Shown: positions 23,174 through 36,010, counted from the first letter of the stretch. The stretch is 64,000 nucleotides of DNA from Balaenoptera acutorostrata (GCF_949987535.1 NC_080067.1:59516405-59580404), one strand, 5' to 3'. Numbers and translations: made by a program. Notes: a model not told the origin generated them from the letters alone.

Positions 23174-26100
23174 TATCCAGCCATTTTAGAGCAAATGTGC
23201 CTGTCTCAGGTAGCACTCATTTTGATTCAAGTGTGTTCTCAAACAGGCTTGGTAAATATTAGGAAATAAAATAATGTCAGCGTATTCTCCTTTTGTTCTT
23301 CTGTACCTTCTCTGGGTGTTTTTATCACTGCTGTGTTTTTCCTATGATGATCTGGATATTTTTTCCATAATAATCTAGTACAATAATTGTACAGCTTGGA
23401 TAAAATTCCTGTTGGTAAATATCATCAACTCAGGTGAAGAAATTGCAAGCGCATTGTCAGAAACAATGTCTGACAACGCATGTGATGAAATAACTGGCCC
23501 TCAGACTTGGCTGTTGCAGAGCAGTGTAAATGAGCAGGTACTCAGGACCTTTCTTCTTTTGCTTTGAGTGTTTATTTACTATAGGAAAACTGCAAAAAAC
23601 ACATTCATTAAAAAAATGTCACCTCATGTTTTTCAACTTAAAACCAAATCTGATCCATAGAGGTGTTTTGGTTGACTGTCAGTATGTTGTTATTTTTGTC
23701 ATTGCTGCTTTGAAATTGAATTTGAATTCCACAGTGCTCTCTTTGGACTTGAGTTGCCACCGTCCCTACTGGTTTTCATAGTCCTACAGAGGTCCTGATT
23801 TACACAATTTTGTTATTTGTTGGCTCCACAGGCCTTTGAGTCCATGATTCTCATTTCTGTTTGTAGCTATGATTTTAGAATGACAGATCACAAGAATTCA
23901 GATAAAATATTATAAAATTGCATTATATAACATAACATGACTTCTATCTTGTTAACAATAATAATATATTCCAGTGTTGTTAGATAATTTTGGAAAAAAA
24001 AAACCCCAAAACCAAGTATCATCCATATTGTGGCTAAAATGTGGAGAGACTGAAAACTCTATAGTTGTTAGAATAAAGATGCATATAAATCATCCACTGA
24101 CCCAACCCCTTATTTTGCAGCTGAGGAAAGAAGAGTTCATGGTGGGGATGAGTTCTGAGACAGATACAGTTGAATGAAAATTACCTGAAGGTTGGCAACC
24201 TCAGACTTTTGTCTTATGGAGTATGAGAGAGCATAGGGTCTATCATAGAGAACTGAAATGCTACTTCTGATATTCAATGGCCGGGTGAAGAATACTTTGG
24301 CTCGGCAATGACTTTGGTTTTGTCACTGTTACACCTCTATAAGGTCAGACCCACTTAAAGACAGGGTTTTTATGAATTCCTCCTTCCCATGTTCTTTCTG
24401 TTTACATATGATTCACCCCCCAGGCACTCACACACATAGACTATAAACGAGTTTGCGCACTTATACCTGCAAGAGTGCACATAGGTCTGTAGTGTTATAG
24501 TATTACGGCAATTGGTTTTAGGGTAATTAATGTTTGACTCTGTGGTTGCAATTACAAAGTGAACCAACCCTAACCATGATAAAACCATATTCCCACCTTA
24601 ACCTTTCCCACTCACAGAGCTCAGTGTACAATATTTCTGATATAATAAACATGCATTTATCATTTCTGTTGACAAACTGTTTTTTTCCCTCAGCTTCCCA
24701 TCTTTATACACATTTGCCTGCTTTAAAAATAATTAGCAGCTGAGTCTTTCTAATGGCACCTGTGCAGCTGACAGGGTAACAGGGAAAGTGCCACATTTGG
24801 TAGAGATAGAAGCCCGTCCTTGGATTTGTGATGCATTGACTCAGTGACCTGAATAACCTTGTGATGACATCATGCCCTCTTCAGACCTGAGATGTGTGTT
24901 AGGAGGCAATTATTTTTGAAAGATTGCCAGACTGGTTTTGAACTCAGGCATTTAAGGCCAAAAATCTTCACTTCTGGTAGTTGAAGGCTTATGACAGAAG
25001 AAAAAAAAACAAAAGTGACTGATGAGATTATTCCTTAACTATGTACTGCTCTCCACTTCTTTACCACTTAAAGGCTAGGAAAGGATCAATCTGCTGAATT
25101 AATTTGGAAAAACCTCTGAAAGACTACTTTTTAAAAAGTAACAACACAGATGAAAGAAATTATATCAAGTAGTTTTCTGGGATTGATTCTCACATAACAT
25201 ATTGCAAAGGTATTTGTGCTTCCAACACTTAAGCAGCCTGAATACCCTGCATTTATGGAAATAGAAAATGAAAAAAAAGTTGTAAAGATTAATGAATTTC
25301 TTTCCTTACATTCTTCCTGAAACACTGATACACTTATTAAATGATCCACTCTCTTTTCTCCATATACTGTTGTAATTGCTGATCTGAGGCAGATACATAC
25401 CCTATATATACATTATTTTCAGGCAAGAAAATTATGAAACATGTTGCCAAGCTTCCAGGGCAACACTAGTATGTTTTCACAACACTGGAAGGTAAGAATT
25501 TACTTGGTATTCATTACTTGAAATAATTTTGTTTCTGGCTTTGAATAGCTCATCATTCTGTTTGATGTACATTTCATATTCTTAAAAATATTAGATTTCT
25601 TGTTTTTCAGACTGATTATCATTTCTTTAGCCTTTTTCAGTAGACATATTTTTTGAATTTGTCTACTTTTATACCACACATCTCAGGTAGGAAAACATTC
25701 AAGTAATTCAATTTACTTTCATCTATACCCAAATATTGTTTAATGTTCCTCATGCTATTGTATATTCTTATACAGTATTATATAAATTCTTATATTTATA
25801 GAATGAAAGTTGTAGAGATGTGGACTTGTAATCTCTTTCACATTTACATATTAACTGTTTGTGTGTATTTATGTGGAGCATTATTTTTTGACCCAGTCTT
25901 TTTCACCTTTTAAAAAAAATCATGCATATAAGGAAGAGCATAAAGGACACTAATCTGAATTTTAAAGATTGCTGAACGTTTCATGATTATAGCTGTGTAA
26001 TCATTAGCAATGTTTAGATATAGAATATTTCCAGCATCCCCATGATTTCCAACCCTATTTTGCATCTTACTCTTCCAGAAACTGCCTGGTTACTTGATCA

Positions 26101-26689
26101 TAGTCTCCATGATGGCTTGTAGCTTGACTTCAGTGTCATGTCTGTACCTTTAGCACATAGCTAGAGTAAAAGAGATGTTCAAGAAAAGGGTTTTTTTGAA
26201 AAAACAAGAAAAATTCTCTGCTTTATAATACTGAAATGAAAAATGAATTACAGCAATATAAAAGTATGCATTTTCTGATCTCAGACTTCATTCCATTTCA
26301 TAAGAGCAAAATGCCCAGTCCCTAGAACAACTACTATTGCTTGTCATCCAACAAAATAAAATCTCTTCTCAGTTCAGAAAATTTATACTGGGGCAGAAAG
26401 GCAGAGAGATACCAGAGTGGAGGGTTGTGTGTGCACGGGGGTGGAGGGGGTTAGTGGGGTGGAGAGGTTTAGTGGGGTGGAAGAGTTCAGCCCAGAGTTA
26501 ACTAAGCACATGGAGGGTGAGGAGAAGTTGACTGGCACTCTCAATCCAGAAGTTTCCTAGACTCCTACCACTCTCTCAATTCTTGTATCTTTTCAAGTAG
26601 TCTTAGCAGTTCTACCTCCTACAATAAGTTCTAAATCTTTCTGTTTTTCTCCATCTTCACTGTCTCTGCCCTGGTCAAAGCCAAGATTA
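23174..26689. other. Non-genic interval
   Basis: About 3.5 kb with no recognisable gene. A near-perfect hairpin sits at 23451-23479. A patch at 24830-24880 holds AP-1/CRE-like motifs (tgactcagtga, gatgacatca) but has no other promoter feature. The remainder is AT-rich and may include L1 or L2 remains too diverged to call. Confidence 0.45.
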
Positions 26690-26870
26690 ATTGTCATCTG
26701 GCCAACTGCAGCTGCCTGCTAACTGATCTCACTGTTTCCTCTCTTACAACTTCCAATTCATTCTCTGATAAATTATTAGTGAGCTTTCAAAGCCCCAAGT
26801 CTGATTATGCTACGCTCTTCTATTATATATAAAACATTTAGTGTTGCTGTTATCCTTTAAAATTTGCATA
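26690..26870 (+). repeat. L2 LINE fragment, upstream part
   Basis: 'gtctgattatgctacgctct' and its upstream context 'ctcactgtttcctctcttac' follow the L2 internal segment that contains 'atctgatcatgtcactcc'. A second part of the same family continues at 27295-27410, so the element has been interrupted. Confidence 0.5.
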
Positions 26871-26878
26871 ACCATATG

Positions 26879-26906
26879 TGTGTGTGTGTGTATACACACA
26901 CACACA
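26879..26906. repeat. Perfect TG/CA palindrome of 28 bp
   Basis: A TG run changes into a CA run at 26892/26893, giving 14-bp arms with no loop. The alternating purine-pyrimidine sequence can adopt Z-DNA, and the palindrome can extrude as a cruciform. Confidence 0.95.
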
Positions 26907-27029
26907 TACACACAAATGCATACATACTTACATTTGACTTTTCCCCACTCAACACGTTTTGAAATCTAACTGTTTTGATTGCTTAGGGTGACATTAAAAT
27001 ACAGAGCATATATTGAATGAGCTTAACCA

Positions 27030-27270
27030 AACCAAGTTCATGATATTAGTTCCTTTTGGAGAGGGATGGAGAGAGGGCAGTAGGACTGGAGGTGGTAGAG
27101 AAGATTTGTGGATCATAAAAATATGGGTGTATATGTATTATATTTATTATCTTTCCTTATGCATTTCTGTATTTTTCAATTTTCTCAGTTTTTCACAAAT
27201 GCCCTGGGGAGTACAGAGTCACTTAATTGATTACATTGCTCTTAAAGACAAGATCTTTTTCATGCCCTAA
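27030..27270 (+). repeat. Old L1 3' UTR-like fragment
   Basis: A G-rich segment (27057-27100) followed by 'aatatgggtgtatatgtatt' and 'gcatttctgtatttttcaat' resembles the 3' UTR of ancient mammalian L1 families. The evidence is pattern similarity only. Confidence 0.35.
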
Positions 27271-27294
27271 CATTTTTCATGATTTTGTGACCTT

Positions 27295-27410
27295 CTTTTA
27301 CATCACTCCAGTCATGCTTGACCTCTTGCTTCCTCAAATACGCCACTTTATTTCATAATTCGGGGCCTTCGCATATGTGGTTTCTTTTGCTTAGAATGTT
27401 TGGGGAGGAT
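27295..27410 (+). repeat. L2 LINE fragment, downstream part
   Basis: 'cttgcttcctcaaatacgcc' and 'ggggccttcgcatatgtggt' match the L2 phrases 'ttgctgttcctcgaacacgcc' and 'agggcctttgcacttgctgt' in order. It probably continues the fragment at 26690. Confidence 0.6.
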
Positions 27411-27429
27411 AGGGAGTATGAGTTCTATC

Positions 27430-27980
27430 CTATAGTGCTAATTGCAAAGAAAATATATACAGCCACTTTACAGGACATCATACCAGGGTGTATTAAAATT
27501 AAAAATTTATATATTCTTTTACCCAAAATCTGCTTCTCTGTAGCAGCCTTGCAGAAGTCCTCACACATGTACAAGTGGATTAATGTACAAGTATATTCAT
27601 GAAGATTTTGATTGAAGTAGCAAAATTTAGAATTGACCAAATAAATTAAAAAATGTTATAATTATGGAATTCTATGCAGTATCCAAAAAGAATAAAACAG
27701 ATCTCTGCAAACTTACATGAAAAATATCTTTAAGGAATCTTTGTTGAGTGAAAAGAAATACCACGGTGATAAGTATATTACAATATCATTTAAGTAAAAG
27801 AAAAGGAAATAATAATACAGAGTTATTTAAAATTTTGTATATATGAAAAGAATATAAAGTTTAAGATATGTTGTTGGTGGTGGTGTGGAGGGCTGAAATG
27901 TGAGGCATGATCAGAATGACCTTTAGCTTTATTTGCAATGTTCCTGTTTTTGTAATAAGAAGGCATTAATGTATTTTATT
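27430..27980 (+). repeat. Ancient L1M 3'-end fragment
   Basis: The order 'caaaatctgcttctctgtag', 'cctcacacatgtacaagtgg', 'ggaattctatgcagtatcca' and 'ttgttgagtgaaaagaaata' parallels the decayed C-terminal ORF2 and 3' UTR of old mammalian L1s ('tggaatactatgcagcca', 'ttaagtgaaaaa'). No coding capacity is left. Confidence 0.6.
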
Positions 27981-28346
27981 CAGATAATTAAGAATTAGTA
28001 AAGTTCCCTATCAGCCACAGAAGAGAAATAGAGATTATTATTCTATGAATCATTTTATCTTCAATATCCTGATTATATACTCTTTGGTCTTTGAAGTATG
28101 CCTTTGACAGCCACCATCCTAAATTACACTATTTTCCAGTAATTAATCTGCATGTTTTAGAAAACTATAATGTGATTTATTATTTGTTATATATGTATAT
28201 GTGTATATGTTTGTGTGTGTGTGTGTTAGCACATACATGTATGTTACTTTGGGAACTTGAAAGCACTGAAGACTTTATAACAGTCTCAATGGTATTATTT
28301 TAAAATACACTCTAATTGAAAGTACTGAGAACAGAACTTAGAGATT
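27981..28346. other. Non-genic interval with TG-rich run
   Basis: AT-rich sequence up to the target-site duplication of L1 copy 2. It contains an imperfect TA/TG alternation near 28185-28230. No exon is supported. Confidence 0.5.
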
Positions 28347-28589
28347 TCAATTCCACTGTTTTATTTTTTTTTTTTTGAATTTTTGAATTTCATTTTATTT
28401 AATATTTATACAGCAGGTTCTTATTAGTAATCTATTTTATACATATTAGTGTATACATGTAAATCCCAATCTCCCAGTTCATCCCACCACCAACCCCCCC
28501 AGCCACTTTTCCCCCTTGGTGTCTATGTTAGTTTTCTACATCTGTGTCTCTATTTCTGCCCTGCAAACCGGTTCATCTGTACCATTTTT

Positions 28590-31500
28590 CTAGGTTCCAC
28601 ATATATGCATTAATATATGATATTTGTTTTTCTCTTTCTGACTTACTTCACTCTGTGTGACAGTCTCTACATCCATCCATGTCTCTACAAATGAACCAGT
28701 TTCATTCCTTTTTATGGCTGAGTAATATTCCATTGTATATATGTACCACCTCTTTTTTATCCATTTGTCTGTTGATGGGCATTTAGGTTGCTTCCATGAC
28801 CTGGCTATTGTAAATATTGCTGCAATTAACATTGGAGTACATGTGTCTTTTTGAATTATGGTTTTCTCTGGGTATATGCCCAGTAGTGGGATTACTAGAT
28901 CATATGGTAATTCTATTTTTAGTTTTTTAAGGAACCTCCATACTGTTCTCCATAGTGGCCGTATCAATTTACATTCCCACCAAAAGTGCAAGAGGGTTCC
29001 CTTTTCTCCATAGCCTCTCCAGCATTTGTTGTTTGTAGAATTTCTGATGATGCCCATTCTAACTGGTGCGAGGTGATACCTCATTGTAGTTTTGATTTGC
29101 ATTTCTCTAATAATTAGTGATGTTGAGCAGCTTTTCATGTGCTTCTTGGCCATCTCTATGTCTTCTTTGGAGAAATGTCTATTTAGGTCTTCTGCCCATT
29201 TTTGGATTGGGGTGTTTGTTTCTTTAATATTGAGCTGAATGAGCTGTTTATATATTTTGGAGATTAATCCTTTGTCCATTGATTCATTTGCAAATATTTT
29301 CTCCCATTCTGAGGGTTGTCTTTTCATCTTGTTTATGGTTTCCTTTGCTGTGCAAAAGCTTTGAAGTTTCATTAGGTCCCATTTGTTTATTTTTGTTTTT
29401 ATTTCCATTACTCTAGGAGGTGGATCACAAAAGATCTTGCTGTGATTTATGTCAAAGAGTGTTCTTCCTATGTTTTCCTCTAAGAGTTTTATAGTGTCCA
29501 GTCTTACATTTAGGTCTCTAATCCATTTTGAGTTTATTTTTGTGTATGGTGTTAGGGAGTATTCTAATTTCATTATTTTACCTGTAGCTGTCCAGTTTTC
29601 CCAGCACCAGTTATTGAAGAGACTGTACTTTCTCCATTGTATATTCTTGCCTCCTTTGTCACAGATTATTTGACCATAGGTGCGTGGGTTTATTTCTGGG
29701 CTTTCTATCCTGTTCCATTGCTCTGTATTTCTATTTTTGTGCCAGTACCATATTGTCTTGATTACTGTAGCTTTGTAGTATAGTCTGATGTAAGGGAGTT
29801 CGATTCCTCCAGCTCTGTTTTTTTCCCTCAAGACTGCTTTGGCTATTTGGGGTGTGTCTCCATACAAATTTTAAGTTTTTTTGTTCTAGTTCTAGTAAAA
29901 AATAATGCCACTGGTAATTTGATAGGGATTGCATTGAATCTGTAGATTGCTATGGATAGTATAGTCATTTTCACAATATTGATTCTTCCAATCCAAGAAC
30001 GTGGTATATCTCTCCATCTGTTTGTGTCATCTTTGATTTCTTTCATCAGTGTCTTATAGTTTTCTGAGTACAGGTTTTTTACCTTCTTAGGTAGGTTTAT
30101 TCGTAGGTATTTTATTCTTTTTCTTGCAGTGGTGAATAGGAGTGTTTCCTTAATTTCTTTTACTGATCTTTCATTGTTAGTGTATAGGAATGCAAGAGAT
30201 TTCTGTGCATTAATTTTGTATCCTGCAACTTTACCAAATTCATTGATTAGCTCTAGTAGTTTTCTGGTGGTATCTTTAGGATTCTCTATGTATAGTATCA
30301 TGTCATCTGCAAACAGTGACAGTTTTACTCCTTCTTTTCCATTTTGTATTCCTTTTACTTCTTTTTCTTCTCTGAGTTCTATGGTAGAACTTCCAAAACT
30401 ATGTTGAATAATAGTGGTGAGAGTGGACATCCTTGTCTTCTTCCTGATCTTAGAGGAAATGCTATCAGTTTTTCACCATTGAGAATGATGTTTGCTGTGG
30501 GTTTGTTATATATGGCCTTTATTATGTTGAGGTAGGTTCCCTCTATGCCCACTTTCTGGAGAGTCTTTATCATATATGAGTGTTGAATTTTGTCAGAAGC
30601 TTTTTCTGCATCTATTGAGATGATCATGAGGTTTTTATTTTTCAATTCGTTAATATGGTGTATCACATTGATTGAATTGCGTATATTGAAGAATCCTTGC
30701 ATCCCTGGGATAAATCCCAATTGATCATGGTGTATGATCCTTTTAATGTTTTGTTGGATTCTGTTTGCTAGTATTTTGTTGCGGATTTTTGCATCTATAT
30801 TCATCAGTGATATTGGTCTGTAATTTTCTTATTTTGTAGTATGTCTGTCTGGTTTTGGTATCAGGGTGATGGTGGCCTCATAGAATGAGTTTGGGAATGT
30901 TCCTTCCTCTGCAATTTTTAGGAAGATTTTGAGAAGGATGGGTGTTAGCTCTTCTCTAAATGTTTGATGGAATTCACCTGTGAAGCCATCTGGTTCTGGA
31001 CTTTTCTTTGCTGGAAGATTTTTAGTCACAGTTTCAATTTCATTACTTGTGATTGGTCTGTTCATATTTCTGTTTCTTCCTGGTTCAGTCTTGGAAGGTT
31101 ATACATTCCTAAGAATTTGTCCATTTCTTCCAGGTTGTCCATTTTATTGGCATAGAGTTGCTTGTAGTAGTCTCTTAGGATGGTTTGTATTTCTGTGGTG
31201 TCTGTTGTAACTTCTTTTTTTTCATTTCTAATTTTATTGATTTGAGTCCTCTCCCCCTTTTTCTTGATGAATCTGGCTAAAGATTTATGAATTTTGTTTA
31301 TCTTCTCAAAGCACCAGCTTTTAGTTTTATTGATCTTTGCAATTTTTTTCTTTGTTTTTATTTTATTAATTTCTGCTCTGATCTTTATGATTTCTTTCCT
31401 CTGCTAACTTTGGGTTTTGTTTGTTCTTCTTTCTCTAGTTCCTTTAGGTGTAAGGTTAGATTGTTTATTTGAGATTTTTCTTGTTTCTTGGGTTAGGCTT

Positions 31501-32404
31501 GTATTTCTATAAACTTCCCTCTTAGGACTGCTGTTGCTGCATCCCTTAGGTTTTGGATCATCATGTTTTCGTTGTGATTGGTCTCTAGGTATTTTTTGAT
31601 TTCCTCTTTGATTTCTTCAGTGATCTCTTGGTTATTTAATAACATATTGTTTAGCTTCCATGTGTTTGCGTTTTTTACGTTTTTTCCCCTGTAATTGATT
31701 TCTAATAGCATAGCATTGTGGTCAGAAAAGATGTTTGATATGACTTCAATTTTCTAAAATTTACTGAGGCTTGATTTGCTTCCCAAGATGTATTCTATCC
31801 TTGAGAATGTTCCGTGTGCACTTGAGAAGAAAGTGTAATCTGCTGTTTTTAGATGGGATGTCCTATAAATATCAATTAAATCTCTCTGGTCTACTGTGTC
31901 ATTTAAAGCTTGTGTTTCCTTATTAATTTTTTGTCTGGATGATCTGGCCATTGGTGTAAGTGTGGTGTTAAAATCCCCCACTATTATTGTGTTACTGTCG
32001 ATTTCCTCTTTTATATCTGTTAGCAGTTCCCTTATGTATTGAGATGCTTCTATGTTGGGTACATATATATTTATAATTGTTATATCTTCTTCTTGGATTG
32101 ATCCCTTGATCATTATGTTGTGACCTTCACTGTCTCTTGTAACATTCTTTATTTTAAAGTCTATTTTATCTGATATGAGTATTGCTACTCCAGCTTTCTT
32201 TTGATTTCCATTTGTATGGAATACACTTTTCCATGCCCTCACTTTCAGTGTGTATGTGTCCCTAGGTCTGAAGTGGGTCTCTTGTAGACAGCATATGTAT
32301 GGGTCTTGTTTTTGTATCCATTCAGCAAGCCTGTGTCTTTTGGTCAGAGCATTTAATCCATTCACATTAAAGGTAATTATTGATATGTATGTTCCTGTTA
32401 CCAT
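28590..32404 (-). pseudogene. L1 copy 2 ORF2 remnant
   Basis: Homologous protein runs from the start at 32404 leftwards to 28590 in several frames. The endonuclease N-terminus (32404-31754) keeps LQETHF and GDFNTT. The reverse transcriptase is split, with the FADD motif in the 30430-29843 piece. The C-terminal part (29867-28590) is one open run of 425 codons that keeps a CWRGY variant where copy 1 has CWRGC, so the first half of its Cys motif is altered. At least five frame breaks or stops make it non-functional. Confidence 0.92.
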
Positions 32405-32462
32405 TTTCTTATTTGTTATGGGTTTGTTTTTGTAGGTCCTTTTCTTTTCTTGTGTCTCCCAC

Positions 32463-33368
32463 TTAGAGAAGTTTCTTTAACATTTGTTGTAGAGCTGGTT
32501 TGGTGGTGCTGAATTCTCTTAGGTTTTTCTTGTCTGTAAAGGTTTTAATTTCTCCATTGAATCTGAATGAGATCCTTGCCAGGTAGAGTAATCTTGGTTG
32601 TAGGTTCTTCCCTTTCATCACTTTAAATATATCATGTCACTCCCTTCTGGCTGTAGAATTTCTGCTGAGAAATCAGCTGTTTACCTTATGGGAGTTCCCT
32701 TGTATGTTATTTGTCATTTTTCCCTTGTTGCTTTCAATAATTTTTCTTTATCTTTAATATTTGTCAGTTTTATTACTATGTGTCTTGGCATGTTTCTCCT
32801 TGGGTTTATCCTGCCTGGGACTCTCTGCCCTTCCTGGACTTGGGTTGCTATTTCCTTTCTCATGTTAGGGAAGTTTTTGGTTATAATCTCTTCAAATATT
32901 TTCTCTGGTCCTTTCTCTCTCTCTTCTCCTTCTGGGACACCTATAATGCGAATGTTGTTGCATTTAATATTATCCCTGAGGTCTCTTAGGCTGTCTTCAT
33001 TTCTTTTTGTTCTTTTCTCTTTATTCTGTTCTGCAGCAGTGAATTCCATCATTCGGTCTTGCAGGTCACTTATCCGTTCTTCTGCCTCAGTTATTCTGCT
33101 ATTGATTCCTTCTAGTGTATTTTTCATTTCAGTTATTGTATTGTTCATCTCTGTTTGTTTGTTCTTTAATTCTTCTAGGTCTTTGTGAAACATTTCTTGC
33201 ATCTTCTCGATCTTTGCCTCCATTTTTTTCCCCGAGGTCCTGGATCATCTTCACTATCATTATTCTGAATTCTTTTTCTGGACGGTTGCCTATCTGCACT
33301 TCATTTAGTTGTTTTTCTGGGGTTTTATCTTGCTCCTTCATCTGGTACAAAGTCCTCTGCCTTTTCAT
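32463..33368 (-). pseudogene. L1 copy 2 ORF1 remnant
   Basis: It starts at 33368 with MKRQRTLYQMKEQ, close to the copy 1 N-terminus. The frame shifts near 33225 at a T/C run, continues as a coiled coil ([14 protein letters not shown]) and RRM ([12 protein letters not shown]), then meets a stop at about 32714. The remaining C-terminal domain runs out to a TAA at 32463-32465. Length without the breaks would be about 301 codons, the same as copy 1 within a few residues. Confidence 0.9.
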
Positions 33369-34280
33369 TTTGTCTATCGTTCTGTGAATGTGGTTTTCCT
33401 TCCACAGGCTGCAGAATTGTAGTTCTTCTTGCTTCTGCTGTCTGTCCTCTGGTGGATGAGGCTAACTAAGAGGCTTGTGCAAGTTTTCTGATGGGAGGGA
33501 CTGGTGCTGGTTAGAGCTGGATGTTGCTCTGGTGGGCAGAGCTCAGTAAAACTTTAATCCACTTGTCTGCTGTTGGGTGGGGCTGGGTTCCCTCCCTGTT
33601 GGTTGTTTGGCCTGAGGCGACTCAGCACTGGACCCTACCTGGCTCTTTGGTGGGGCTAATTGTTGGCTCTGGGAGGGCTCACACCAAGGAGTACTTCCCA
33701 GAACTTCTGCTGCCAGTGTCCTTTTCCCCATGGTGAGCCACAGCCACCCCCCACCTTTGCAGGAGACCCTCCCACACTAGCAGGTAGGTCTAGTTCTGTC
33801 TCCTGTGGGTCACTGCTCCTTCCCCTGGGTCCTGATGTGCACACTAGTTTGTGTGTGCCCTCCAAGAGTGGAGTCTCTGTTTCCCCCAGTCCTGTTGAAG
33901 TCCTGCAATCAAATCCCGCTAGCTTTCAAAGTCTGATTCTCTAGGAATTCCTCCTCCTGTTGCTTGAGCTCCCAGGTTGGGAAGCCTAACATGGGGCTCA
34001 GAACCTTCACTCCAGTGGGTGGACTTCTGTGGTATAAGTGTTCTCCAGTTTGTTAGTCACCCACCCAGCCATTATGGGATTTGATTTTATTGTGATTGCG
34101 ACCCTCCTACAATCTTGTTTCAGCTTCTCCTTTGTATTTGGATGTGGAGTATTTTTTTGGTGATTTCCAGTGTCTTCCTGTTGTTGATTGTTCAGCCGTT
34201 AGTTGTGATTCTGGTGCTCTCACAAGAGGGATTGAGCACACGTCCTTCTACTCCGCCATCTTTAACCAATCTCCTCTGTC
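33369..34280 (-). promoter_or_regulatory. L1 copy 2 5' UTR
   Basis: About 0.9 kb upstream of ORF1. The far end carries 'ccgccatctt' (34253-34262), the reverse complement of the YY1-type 'aagatggcgg' also found in copy 1. It is less CpG-rich than copy 1 and has no tandem units. The short ORFs within it have no support. Confidence 0.8.
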
Positions 34281-34294
34281 TCAATCCCACTGTT

Positions 34295-35264
34295 AAAGAG
34301 AATCTTTCAGATTTGTGTTCTAATTCCAATTCATATTATTAACTAAATTATATATAACTCTAGTTTTTCATACAGCTAAAATTAGTATGATGAGTCTCAG
34401 AGATATTAACATCTTATGTCTTACTTACATCTCTGTTATCCAGAGTAGGCTCAGTGAATAACTGTACTTTTCTCTACACATTATTTCCACACTGAGTTTT
34501 TCCCATCTCAATATTACATAAATTGCTAAACCTATAAGATTAGCATAGAGGTGGATTTGTTAAAGTTTGTTTTAACTATATTTAAAGAGTATATGCATTC
34601 TTGTTGATAATTAAAACTCAGATTTAGACTACTGAATCTTTATGTTTTGATATGGCATTAGTGTGACATTAGTTAATCTTTTTAGAATTTCTTATGGAGA
34701 ACTATTCGGTATTAATGTCAACACTGGATCAGTATAGGTTGTACAGATATAATATGGGATCTTATAAATCTAACATCATTAATTTTTTCATTGGAATTTG
34801 AAATAATTTTGAAATTTCAAATAGTTCAAATAAATCCTGAATGCATACGGAAGGTAGTTGATGTCTTCTTTTGTACTGAAAATTGAATTGGACTTTAACA
34901 TAAAACATTCTAAAAATAGACATCTTGCTTTCATATGATTTATGTTTTCTTTGAAGCCACCTTGCAAGTGTGTTTCTATTTTTAGTTCATTTTATTCCAA
35001 AGGTATTATGAGAAAGTGGGCATGGACTATCCTATTATCTATCTGATTTGTGTATCTCAGTACACTCCACAAGTTGGGCACAAAGCAGAAGTGTTTATTC
35101 CCCCCTTCCTCCTCCAGGGGAAACTCAAAAGAATTAAAAGAAGTTATAGCAGGACAGTATGCAGTATCAAAAGGTGCAACTGGAAATTGCATTTTTTTCA
35201 GTTCTGTTAGACAGTATATGGATAGTATTTGTCACAGGAATAATGTGGCTCATTTATATTGTAG
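34295..35264. other. Non-genic AT-rich interval
   Basis: About 1 kb right of L1 copy 2. No repeat family or exon recognised. Confidence 0.5.
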
Positions 35265-35390
35265 CTGTTCTTCTGTGGAGCTCAAAGCACTTTATGGTCA
35301 CTCTCGTTAATCCTAAAGCCTTGCTATGGGCTAGGTATTTGACAGCTTTTGTCCTCATCTGATGGCCTGGGAGACTCTAGTTTTAAGGAT
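35265..35390 (-). repeat. MIR fragment, antisense
   Basis: 'caaagcactttatggtcact', 'cgttaatcctaaagccttgc' and 'tttgtcctcatctgatggcc' follow the reverse complement of the MIR 3' half. It is diverged. Confidence 0.5.
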
Positions 35391-35799
35391 GTCATTGTGC
35401 AGGCATTTGCAATGTTCAGAAAACAACCAACTGTAATGTGAACAGGTGAGAAGGATTTCTTACTTTATTTATAAAGGCTTTATAGTAATAATTGTCCCAA
35501 GAAGCCAAATGCTACATGTAATTATTTTAAATATTCTGACTTCGCTTTACCTTGAGGACAGTTTTCCTTCTGAATCTGGGTGGTTAATAGGACTTTCATT
35601 GTTCTACAAATCCAGGATTGAAACCTTAGTTCTTACTTTGTTACCTTATTGGCACGACTCTGTTTAATGGGTTGCCAAATTTTGCAGGTTTGTGTAGGCT
35701 TTTCATGTGATATTTACCTTTCTGCTTCCAGAGACATCTTTTTTCATGTAGGTATTACTTCTTGTTGAGAAACCGCAATAACTTCTCACAGTTTTGACA

Positions 35800-36010
35800 C
35801 CAGGACCTTCATTTCAGAGTCTAAAAGAAGTGGACTGTGAGTCCACTTCTGTTGCTTACCAGCTATTAAGCATCTCTAAGTTTCTGAGCTTTAGAGTCAT
35901 TTCCATAAAATGTAAATAACAGTAACCAGTTTGAAAAGTTGTCATATATAAAGTATGGGAATGGAGTGAGATAATATATTCTAAACACTGAGCTCTGTGT
36001 CTGGAAAAAA
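35800..36010 (+). repeat. MIR fragment containing an 11-bp hairpin
   Basis: 'tgttgcttaccagctattaa', 'catttccataaaatgtaaat' and 'gagataatatattctaaaca' keep the MIR order (ctctgccacttactagctg, cctcatctgtaaaatggg). Near its start, 35826-35836 and 35840-35850 are perfect inverted arms around a GTG loop. Confidence 0.6.

Larger units (their letters stand above)
28361..34280 (-). mobile_element. Full-length L1 retrotransposon, degraded (copy 2)
   Basis: A complete L1 in reverse orientation. The tail is the T run at 28361-28375, followed leftmost-to-rightmost by 3' UTR, ORF2, ORF1 and a 5' UTR ending near 34280. A 14-bp direct repeat flanks it: tcaattccactgtt (28347-28360) and tcaatcccactgtt (34281-34294), with one difference. 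This marks a full-length 5.9-kb insertion. Both ORFs carry several frameshifts and stops, so it is inactive and older than copy 1. Its 5' UTR lacks the 367-bp tandem units and its 3' UTR matches copy 3, not copy 1. Confidence 0.95.

Noticed and set aside
22926..23216. Minus-strand 96-codon frame as a transposase remnant
   Set aside because: The element is only 467 bp and the frame has no DDE-type or helix-turn-helix motif that I can see.
28590..29867. 425-codon minus-strand frame as a host gene
   Set aside because: It is the C-terminal ORF2 part of a dead L1.
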